This document shows positions 56,538 through 64,000 of a stretch of DNA of 64,000 nucleotides, piece after piece. Position 1 is the first letter of the stretch; each line of letters starts with the position of its first letter. The position numbers and the translations under genes are program-made. The stretch comes from Pseudomonas sp. FP198 (GTDB taxonomy: Bacteria; Pseudomonadota; Gammaproteobacteria; Pseudomonadales; Pseudomonadaceae). The notes below the pieces were generated by a model. The model searched no databases. It saw only the letters and a program-made list of their open reading frames with translations, and had not been told where the DNA came from. Location: positions 248,001 to 312,000 of the forward strand of contig NZ_CP117452.1 of the NCBI RefSeq assembly GCF_030687895.1, given 5' to 3'.

Positions 56538-56571
56538 CCTGTTGCCGGCGTCGTCCGGCGGCGGCAACAGG
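56538..56571 (+). terminator. Stem-loop between spuD and spuE
   Basis: Perfect 10-base arms CCTGTTGCCG and CGGCAACAGG around a 14-base loop that can pair further. No T run follows closely, so it is more likely a processing or attenuation hairpin. Confidence 0.65.
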
Positions 56572-56690
56572 CGCAATTAAATAACTAAAAGTTTTGCTGG
56601 ATCGGTTTATCGAGGGTAAGTTGCGCGCCGGTTTTGTTGCAGGGCATTTCGTTGCCCGGTAACGGGGGCAACTTGGGCCCAACTATTTAA

Positions 56691-57800
<1,110 letters not shown>

Positions 57801-57871
57801 CGTCAAGCGCTCTAACTTTTCCAAGGTTCGCCCACCTGGGGCGAGCTGCAAATTTTGTGGGAGTTTCGTAA

Positions 57872-59014
57872 ATGGCAGTTGCCTCCGGCGCCTATAAGAA
57901 AGCCCTCGAGGGCGACCAGACACCCAAGCAGGTGCTGGTCAAGATCGACCGGGTCACGAAGAAGTTCGACGAGACGATTGCCGTGGACGATGTGTCCCTG
58001 GAAATCAAGAAAGGCGAGATCTTCGCCTTGCTCGGCGGTTCGGGATCAGGCAAATCCACCTTGCTGCGCATGCTGGCAGGTTTCGAGCGGCCCACGGAGG
58101 GGCGGATTTTCCTCGATGGCGTGGACATCACCGACATGCCGCCCTATGAGCGGCCGATCAACATGATGTTCCAGTCCTACGCCTTGTTCCCCCACATGAC
58201 GGTGGCGCAGAACATCGCCTTCGGCCTGCAACAGGACAAGATCCCGAAAGCCGAGGTCGATGCCCGCGTGGCCGAGATGCTCAAGCTCGTGCAGATGAGC
58301 CAGTACGCCAAGCGCAAGCCGCACCAGCTCTCCGGCGGCCAGCGCCAGCGCGTCGCCCTGGCCCGTTCCCTGGCCAAGCGGCCGAAGCTGCTGCTGCTCG
58401 ACGAACCGATGGGCGCCCTGGACAAGAAGCTGCGCTCGCAGATGCAACTTGAGCTGGTGGAGATCATCGAGCGGGTTGGCGTGACCTGTGTAATGGTGAC
58501 CCATGACCAGGAAGAGGCCATGACCATGGCCGAGCGCATCGCGATCATGCACCTGGGCTGGATTGCCCAGATCGGCAGCCCGATCGACATCTACGAAACC
58601 CCGACCAGCCGCCTGGTCTGCGAGTTCATCGGCAACGTCAACATCTTCGAGACCGAAGTGGTGGACGACGCCGAGGGCCACGCGGTGCTGACCTGCAAGG
58701 ACCTTGATCGCAATATCTACGTCGGCCACGGCATCAGCACTTCGGTGCAGGACAAGTCCGTGACCTACGCCATTCGCCCGGAGAAGCTGCTGGTTACCTC
58801 CGAGCAGCCAACCTGCGAGCACAACTGGTCCAGCGGCAAGGTCCATGACATTGCCTACCTGGGCGGCCACTCGGTGTTCTACGTCGAATTGCCAAGCGGC
58901 AAGCTGGTGCAGTCGTTCGTCGCCAACGCCGAGCGCCGCGGCCAGCGCCCGACCTGGGGCGACCAGGTGTTCGTCTGGTGGGAAGACGACAGCGGCGTGG
59001 TGCTTCGCTCATGA
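57872..59014 (+). CDS. spuF: Polyamine ABC transporter, ATP-binding protein SpuF
   Basis: PotA/PotG-type ATPase of 380 residues: Walker A GGSGSGKST, Q-loop MMFQSYALFPHMTVAQNIAF, signature LSGGQRQRVALARSL, Walker B LLLLDEPMGALD, H-loop VTHDQEEAM. The C-terminal ~100 residues are a TOBE domain. It overlaps spuG by 4 bases (ATGA). Confidence 0.94.
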   Translation: MAVASGAYKKALEGDQTPKQVLVKIDRVTKKFDETIAVDDVSLEIKKGEIFALLGGSGSGKSTLLRMLAGFERPTEGRIFLDGVDITDMPPYERPINMMFQSYALFPHMTVAQNIAFGLQQDKIPKAEVDARVAEMLKLVQMSQYAKRKPHQLSGGQRQRVALARSLAKRPKLLLLDEPMGALDKKLRSQMQLELVEIIERVGVTCVMVTHDQEEAMTMAERIAIMHLGWIAQIGSPIDIYETPTSRLVCEFIGNVNIFETEVVDDAEGHAVLTCKDLDRNIYVGHGISTSVQDKSVTYAIRPEKLLVTSEQPTCEHNWSSGKVHDIAYLGGHSVFYVELPSGKLVQSFVANAERRGQRPTWGDQVFVWWEDDSGVVLRS

Positions 59015-59931
59015 ACATGCGCAAGCTCAAACGCCGACTCGCCCGAATAACGCCCGGTGGCCGTCAGTTGGTCATCGGGGTGCCCTTCATCTGGCTGTTC
59101 CTGTTCTTCATGCTGCCGTTCTTCATCGTCCTGAAGATCAGCTTCGCCGAAGCCGATGTGGCCATCCCGCCGTACACCGAGATCTACAGCTACGTTGACC
59201 AGAAGCTGCAAGTGCTGCTGAACTTCGCCAACTACGCGATGCTCAGCGAGGACGAGCTGTACATCGCCGCCTATCTCGGCTCGCTGAAGATGGCCCTGAT
59301 CAGCACCGTGCTGTGCCTGCTGATCGGCTACCCGATGGCCTACGGCATCGCCAACGCCCGCAAAGAGATGCAGACGGTGCTGGTACTGCTGATCATGATG
59401 CCGACCTGGACCGCGATCCTGATCCGCGTCTACGCGTGGATGGGCATCCTCAGCAACAACGGCCTGCTCAATGGCTTCCTGATGAGCATGGGCTGGATCA
59501 GCGAGCCCTTGCAGATCCTCAACACCAACCTGGCGGTCTATATCGGCGTGGTTTATTCCTACCTGCCGTTCATGATCCTGCCGCTGTACGCCAACCTGGT
59601 CAAACACGACCCGAGCCTGTTGGAAGCCGCGTCCGACCTGGGTTCAAGCACGTTCAACAGCTTCTGGAAAATCACCGTGCCGCTGTCCAAGAACGGCATC
59701 GTCGCAGGCGCAATGCTGGTGTTCATCCCGGTCGTGGGTGAGTTCGTGATCCCGGAACTGCTGGGCGGTCCGGAAACCCTGATGATCGGCAAGGTGCTGT
59801 GGCAGGAATTCTTCAACAACCGTGACTGGCCGGTGGCATCCGCCCTGGCGGTAGTGATGCTGGCGATCCTGATCGTGCCCATCATCCTGTTCAACCGCAG
59901 TCAGGCCAAGGAAATGGAGGGCAAGGAATGA
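59011..59931 (+). CDS. spuG: Polyamine ABC transporter, permease SpuG
   Basis: PotH-like inner-membrane permease, 306 residues from ATG 59011; the longer frame from 58978 runs through the end of spuF. About six hydrophobic spans, with the coupling loop LLEAASDLGSSTFNSFWKIT. The start overlaps spuF and the stop overlaps spuH, each by 4 bases. Confidence 0.94.
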   Translation: MNMRKLKRRLARITPGGRQLVIGVPFIWLFLFFMLPFFIVLKISFAEADVAIPPYTEIYSYVDQKLQVLLNFANYAMLSEDELYIAAYLGSLKMALISTVLCLLIGYPMAYGIANARKEMQTVLVLLIMMPTWTAILIRVYAWMGILSNNGLLNGFLMSMGWISEPLQILNTNLAVYIGVVYSYLPFMILPLYANLVKHDPSLLEAASDLGSSTFNSFWKITVPLSKNGIVAGAMLVFIPVVGEFVIPELLGGPETLMIGKVLWQEFFNNRDWPVASALAVVMLAILIVPIILFNRSQAKEMEGKE

Positions 59932-60815
59932 AGCGCTTCAGTTTTTCAAGCCTGATGCTGGTGCTGGGTCTGTTGTTCATCTATGCGCCGATGCTGATCC
60001 TGGTGATCTTTTCGTTCAATGCCTCGAAACTGGTGACGGTGTGGGGCGGCTGGTCGGTCAAGTGGTACGTCGGCCTGCTGGACAACTCGCAACTGATGGG
60101 CTCGGTGGTGCGTTCGCTGGAGATCGCCTGCTACACCGCGATCGCCGCGGTAGCCCTGGGTACGCTGGCGGCCTTCGTGTTGACCCGTATCACCCACTTC
60201 AAGGGCCGCACGTTGTTCGGCGGCCTGGTCACCGCGCCGTTGGTGATGCCGGAAGTGATCACCGGCCTGTCGCTGTTGCTGCTGTTCGTGGCGATGGCGC
60301 AGATGATCGGCTGGCCACAGGAGCGTGGCATCGTCACGATCTGGATCGCCCATACGACGTTCTGCGCGGCCTATGTGGCGGTGGTGGTCTCGGCGCGTTT
60401 GCGTGAGCTGGACCTGTCCATCGAAGAGGCCGCCATGGACCTCGGTGCGCGGCCGTGGAAGGTGTTCTTTCTGATCACCATCCCGATGATCGCGCCATCG
60501 CTGGCGGCGGGCGCGATGATGTCGTTCGCGTTGTCCCTCGACGACCTGGTGCTGGCAAGCTTCGTCTCCGGTCCTGGCTCGACGACGTTGCCGATGGAAG
60601 TCTTCTCGGCGGTACGCCTGGGGGTCAAGCCGGAAATCAACGCGGTGGCGAGCCTGATCCTGCTGGCGGTGTCGCTGGTGACCTTCCTGGTCTGGTACTT
60701 CAGCCGCCGCGCCGAAGAAAACCGCAAGCGAGCGATCCAGCAAGCCATCGAGGAAAGCGCCGCCGATTCCTGGAAACAACCGCAGGTGCGCCGGCCCGAG
60801 ACCACTTCGGCCTGA
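59928..60815 (+). CDS. spuH: Polyamine ABC transporter, permease SpuH
   Basis: PotI-like permease of 295 residues and partner of SpuG. Hydrophobic spans start at FSSLMLVLGLLFIYAPMLIL; the coupling loop is EEAAMDLGARPWKVFFLITI. The C-terminus is charged and extends about 30 residues into the cytoplasm. Last gene of the spu run, followed by REP elements. Confidence 0.94.
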   Translation: MKRFSFSSLMLVLGLLFIYAPMLILVIFSFNASKLVTVWGGWSVKWYVGLLDNSQLMGSVVRSLEIACYTAIAAVALGTLAAFVLTRITHFKGRTLFGGLVTAPLVMPEVITGLSLLLLFVAMAQMIGWPQERGIVTIWIAHTTFCAAYVAVVVSARLRELDLSIEEAAMDLGARPWKVFFLITIPMIAPSLAAGAMMSFALSLDDLVLASFVSGPGSTTLPMEVFSAVRLGVKPEINAVASLILLAVSLVTFLVWYFSRRAEENRKRAIQQAIEESAADSWKQPQVRRPETTSA

Positions 60816-60831
60816 TTGAGGAGCGGAACCA

Positions 60832-60992
60832 TGTGGGAGCGAGCTTGCTCGCGATAGCGATATTACAGTCAGTGAAGAGGTTGACTGTCAGTCCGTCATC
60901 GCGAGCAAGCTCGCTCCCACAGGTTTTATGTTGTTCCTAACTTTGCGACCCGGCTCGGATCCCCTGTAGGAGCGAGCCTGCTCGCGAAGGCG
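60832..60992. repeat. REP triplet downstream of spuH
   Basis: Copy 1 (TGTGGGAGCGAGCTTGCTCG from 60832), an inverted copy 2 ending GCTCCCAC at 60920, and a third, slightly changed single copy CTGTAGGAGCGAGCCTGCTC near 60964-60992. The only odd-numbered cluster in the window. Confidence 0.85.
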
Positions 60993-61006
60993 GTAACACC
61001 TGCTGG

Positions 61007-61645
61007 CTACGAATTCCAGGGCGACGTGCGAATCACCTCGACGAAATTCATCGGCTTGAACCCCGGTTCCTGATCCACCAGCACATCGGTCTTCACGTTG
61101 CCAAAAGTGGTCTGCGGACGATGCCGCAAGCCGTCGGCGAAGGCGCAGATGATGCACTCCTTGAAACCTTCTCCACGCGGGTGCGCATGCACCACGGCGT
61201 CGCGCTGTGCGGCGGGGAACGCGGCGTAGTCCATGCCCAGCACGTCCATTTCCACGCCAGCGGTCACCAGTGCGACGGTCGGGCGCAGGTGTTTCGGCAC
61301 GCCTGGGGTGGTGTGCAGGGCAATCGACAGCCACACCTGTTCGATGTCGTCATCGCTCAGCCCGTAGGGTTTGAGAAAGGCTGCGGCAGCGTTCGCCCCG
61401 TCCACCTCGAAACGCTCGTTATCACTGCGATAGCCTTCCACCAGGCCGAGATCGTGGAACATCGCGCCGACGTACAGCAACTGCGGATCGTAGGCCAATT
61501 GGCAGCGTTCGCCACTCAAGGCGCCGAACAGGAACACCCGGCGGGAGTGGTGATAAAGCAGGTCTGATTCGATGTCGCGGATGTATTCGGTGGTGGCCCG
61601 GGCGAGGGCGCTGTCGGGAATCCGGATGCCGGCGATGCTGTTCAT
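61007..61645 (-). CDS. HD-domain hydrolase, cyanamide hydratase-like
   Basis: A 212-residue metal-dependent HD protein from ATG 61645, with GAGGAG upstream. The metal motif is complete: His in YHHSRRVFLFG, HD in AMFHDLGLVEGY, a later His in IALHTTPGVPKHL and an Asp in GVEMDVLGMDYAAF. SDNERFEVDGANAAAAFL and the ALHTTPG stretch are typical of the cyanamide hydratase group (fungal Ddi2-like), though the bacterial substrate is often unknown. It is divergent from the GlxA-type regulator, probably its controller. Confidence 0.83.
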   Translation of the reverse strand: MNSIAGIRIPDSALARATTEYIRDIESDLLYHHSRRVFLFGALSGERCQLAYDPQLLYVGAMFHDLGLVEGYRSDNERFEVDGANAAAAFLKPYGLSDDDIEQVWLSIALHTTPGVPKHLRPTVALVTAGVEMDVLGMDYAAFPAAQRDAVVHAHPRGEGFKECIICAFADGLRHRPQTTFGNVKTDVLVDQEPGFKPMNFVEVIRTSPWNS

Positions 61646-61831
61646 GCTGCTCTCCTCTTTGACGATGCGCCGTGGCGGCGCTGAGGTTTTCAGTCTGTTC
61701 GCCGGGGTACGACGCGGCAATCACGCCATGGCTGTGATTACGGCCAATGAACTCGGCTTTCATGCCATCTGGCTTCTGCACGCCGGATTGGCTAGGGTTC
61801 GCTGGACAACCCGGACAGGTAAGCGCAGACC

Positions 61832-62797
61832 ATGGAAAAAACCGTCGCCATCGTGGTATTCACCGACGCCCAGTCCCTGGACATCAGTGGGCCCATGGAT
61901 GTGTTCTGCGAAGCCAATCGCTTTCTCGCCGCGCATGATCAATATCGCTTGGAAGTGATCGGTATCGAGCCAGGCGCGACGTCGTGCTCCAATGGCATGT
62001 CCCTCAACCCTCACCGACATTTCAGCGAAGCGTCAGGTGCGTACGACCTGTTGCTGGTCGCGGGCGGCCCGCAGTTGCCCTTCATGGACTTTGGCCCAGC
62101 GTTCAATAGCTGGTTGTGCGATGCCTGCGCCCGTGCGCGACGCTTCGGTTCGATTTGCAACGGCGCGTTCATGCTGGCTCGGGCCGGCTTGCTCGAAGGG
62201 CGGACCGTCACGACGCATTGGGGGGATGCATCGGCATTGACACGGATGTGTCCCTCGACCCGGGTCGAAGCCGATCGGCTGTACGTGCAGGACGGCGCGC
62301 TCTACACCTCGGCGGGTGTCACGGCGGGGATTGATCTGTCGCTGTTCCTGCTGGCGCAGGACCATGGGCCGGACGTGGCGCTGAATGTCGCCAAGCGGCT
62401 GGTGGTGTTCACCCAGCGTTCGGGCGGGCAGTCGCAGTTCAGCCCGTTCCTCGTACCGCACGCCGAGCCTGCCTCCGCCGTGGCTCAGGTTCAGTCATAC
62501 GTGATGGCCAACCTCAACGGTGACTTGGGCATCGCCGACCTCGCCAACGCCGCGAACATGAGCCAACGCAACTTCTCCAGGGTGTTCACCCGGGAAGCGA
62601 AGGTCACGCCAGCGGAGTTCGTCGAGCAGGCCCGGGTGGACGCGGCGCGGGTAATGCTGGAAAGCACCCGGGCGCCGCTCAAGACCGTGGCTTACCAATG
62701 CGGCTTTCGCGACGCCCAGCACATGCGCAGCGTATTCAATCGCAGGCTGGGCGTGACGCCGCAGCAGTTCAGGCTGAATTTTGCCGCGCTGGTTTGA
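61832..62797 (+). CDS. GlxA-family transcriptional regulator (DJ-1/PfpI domain plus AraC helix-turn-helix)
   Basis: A 321-residue regulator. The N-terminal ~190 residues are a DJ-1/PfpI amidotransferase-like domain (VAIVVFTDAQSLDISGPMDV, VAGGP, RFGSICNGAFMLARAGLLEG with a Cys in the nucleophile-elbow position). The last ~95 residues are an AraC DNA-binding domain (DLANAANMSQRNFSRVFTRE, VAYQCGFRDAQHMRSVFNRR). Transcribed divergently from the HD hydrolase across 186 bases. Confidence 0.9.
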   Translation: MEKTVAIVVFTDAQSLDISGPMDVFCEANRFLAAHDQYRLEVIGIEPGATSCSNGMSLNPHRHFSEASGAYDLLLVAGGPQLPFMDFGPAFNSWLCDACARARRFGSICNGAFMLARAGLLEGRTVTTHWGDASALTRMCPSTRVEADRLYVQDGALYTSAGVTAGIDLSLFLLAQDHGPDVALNVAKRLVVFTQRSGGQSQFSPFLVPHAEPASAVAQVQSYVMANLNGDLGIADLANAANMSQRNFSRVFTREAKVTPAEFVEQARVDAARVMLESTRAPLKTVAYQCGFRDAQHMRSVFNRRLGVTPQQFRLNFAALV

Positions 62798-62799
62798 GT

Positions 62800-63141
62800 T
62801 CACTTCTTCAGCGCGTCATGGGCCTCCAGCGCCCGCAGCGAATAAATGTAAGCCGCGCCGGCGTTCAGCGAGACCGCCGTCGCCAGGGTCGCGGCGATTT
62901 CTTCGCGAGTGGCGCCGGCCTTGATGGCGGCATCGGTGTGCACGCCGATGCAACCGTCACAGCGAGTAGTGATCGCCACGGCGATGGAAATCAGTTCGCG
63001 GGTCTTGGCATCGAGCACGTTGTTCTCGGCCGCCGCTTCATCCAAGGCCATGTAGGCCTTGACCATTTTCGGATTGCTTTTTCCCAGGGCGCCAAAGGCG
63101 CTCTTGATGGTGGGCAGCAGCTCGGACCAGTTATTGAACAT
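62800..63141 (-). CDS. Carboxymuconolactone decarboxylase family protein (AhpD-like)
   Basis: A 113-residue helical protein with the AhpD-type redox motif in TRCDGCIGVHTDAAIKAGAT (two cysteines three apart and a conserved His). Members act as alkylhydroperoxidase-like or thiol reductase proteins. It is convergent with the GlxA-type regulator (stop separated by two bases). The function here is not known. Confidence 0.87.
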   Translation of the reverse strand: MFNNWSELLPTIKSAFGALGKSNPKMVKAYMALDEAAAENNVLDAKTRELISIAVAITTRCDGCIGVHTDAAIKAGATREEIAATLATAVSLNAGAAYIYSLRALEAHDALKK

Positions 63142-63231
63142 TGCATGGACTCCATTGAGGTAAACGGGGTTTGGGCCCCTGTAGTCTTGACCATCAATGG
63201 CGATCGAGCCTGCCGACGGTCAAGAAAGGAT

Positions 63232-64000
63232 TCAGGGCTGCGCCCTGGCGGGCAACAGTTTCAAGGTACCGCGGGTGTTGGCCGTGACTTCCTCCTCCGC
63301 CAGGTGCGCCTGGTGATACAGCCCTTCGATGTAGGCTTCGGCCTGGTCTTCATAGTGCTTGTCGAACGGCACGCCGCTCTGGCCGACCGGGTTGATGGTG
63401 ACGCTGTGGGTCGGGTCGGCAAAGTCGATGATGCGCCGGGTGGAGGGGCCGTAGGTCACCGGCCAGGGCGCCGGGCCGATCCTGGCCGAGAGGTTGTTGG
63501 GCACTTCATGGGTGCCGGGGGCGGCGAACGGGCCGACGTTGAAAACCCGGTCCAGCGGTTTTTGCTGGCCCAACGGATGTCCGTGGGTCAGGGTGTGGGC
63601 CTTGCCCCATTGCCATTGGCTGGCGTCCTCGCCCAAGGTGGCTTTCAGGTGCACCAGGCTTTTGTTCCAGGCCTTGATCACCGTATCGGTACGGGTTTCG
63701 GTGCCCAATGTCGAGCGGTCGTCCCACCACGGCGAGTCTTTTGCGGCGGCCAGGCGTGGCAGCGCGGCGTCGATCACCCGGGTCGACAACGCCGTTTCGA
63801 AAAAGCCGTCGCCCAGTTCATCGCCCAGGGCGGCGTCGGCCAGCTCGAACAGGAACTGGTTGAACAGCGTGGCGCTGATGGAGTCCAGCGGGTAGTCGCC
63901 CTTCCATTCAGCCAGTTGTTCAAGCCACTTGCGCTCCTGTGGGTCGCTGACCGCTTCGCGCAGTATCGGCAACAGTGGCGCCAGCAGGCGCGGGCCATAG
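63232..64000 (-). CDS. Penicillin acylase family protein, C-terminal part only
   Basis: The frame is open off the end of the window; 255 codons of an Ntn-hydrolase beta-subunit end are visible. TLTHGHPLGQ, GPSTRRIIDFADPTHSVTIN and the late tract GQSGVPFDKHYEDQAEAYIE match penicillin/aculeacin/AHL acylases. The catalytic Ser/Thr/Cys and the alpha-beta spacer lie upstream of what can be seen. In P. aeruginosa an AHL acylase gene (hacB, PA0305) follows spuH, so this may be the same gene displaced by three others. Confidence 0.85.
   Translation of the reverse strand, partial: YGPRLLAPLLPILREAVSDPQERKWLEQLAEWKGDYPLDSISATLFNQFLFELADAALGDELGDGFFETALSTRVIDAALPRLAAAKDSPWWDDRSTLGTETRTDTVIKAWNKSLVHLKATLGEDASQWQWGKAHTLTHGHPLGQQKPLDRVFNVGPFAAPGTHEVPNNLSARIGPAPWPVTYGPSTRRIIDFADPTHSVTINPVGQSGVPFDKHYEDQAEAYIEGLYHQAHLAEEEVTANTRGTLKLLPARAQP

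Overview
The window is a stretch of a Pseudomonas chromosome, most likely from the P. fluorescens group. The evidence is high-GC coding sequence with Pseudomonas-typical proteins, gene order close to the hemB-ppk-ppx-trxA-rho-ubiD-glpT-zapA-pepP-ubiH-gcv-argE-argA block of P. aeruginosa, and many intergenic inverted REP pairs of the type found in P. fluorescens genomes. There is no CRISPR array, tRNA, rRNA, insertion sequence or prophage. All gene calls rest on reading the sequence; no database search was run.

Layout. 1-4771: the end of hemB, then ppk and convergent ppx (polyphosphate synthesis and breakdown). 4962-8770: a polar amino acid ABC transporter operon with a divergent GntR/FadR regulator. 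8892-13276: trxA, rho with a long leader, ubiD and an NAD(P)H-flavin reductase. 13587-15580: a ChaC-like gamma-glutamylcyclotransferase and glpT, overlapping tail to tail. 15889-19354: an accessory patch of visibly lower GC holding a secreted TonB_C protein and an S-type pyocin (HNH DNase) with its immunity gene. 19589-24223: quinone oxidoreductase, a FliL-like protein, an EVE protein, a 48-residue membrane protein, 5-formyl-THF cyclo-ligase, 6S RNA, zapA, a ZapB-like coiled coil and ygfB. 24249-28046: pepP and two ubiquinone-ring hydroxylases.

28249-32735: a ferric iron ABC uptake pair (no ATPase gene nearby), then gcvT-gcvH behind a structured leader and without gcvP. 32906-37683: a DUF2388 protein, an orphan GspE-type ATPase, a small ACT-like protein, an Lrp/AsnC regulator and a CYTH-CHAD triphosphatase. 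37842-40431: argE and argA; argA carries a one-base insertion that throws its last 38 codons out of frame. 40850-43094: an OprD-family porin and a mntA-hepT toxin-antitoxin pair lying between two near-identical terminators. 43430-49040: lsfA and the complete sulfonate operon ssuEADCBF. 49118-60815: a TetR regulator and the full polyamine uptake and gamma-glutamylation locus, spuI divergent from spuABCDEFGH. 61007-64000: a cyanamide-hydratase-like HD protein, a divergent GlxA-type AraC regulator, an AhpD-like protein and the end of a penicillin-acylase-family gene.

The genes form coherent units: polyphosphate, ubiquinone hydroxylation, sulfonate sulfur scavenging, and import of putrescine/spermidine followed by glutamylation and transamination. 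The accessory elements (pyocin with immunity, mntA-hepT) sit as small inserts in otherwise conserved neighbourhoods. The points most worth checking are the argA frameshift and its arginine-rich leader peptide, the pyocin's unfamiliar N-terminal part, the terminator duplication around mntA-hepT, the folded gcvT leader and the HD/GlxA module.
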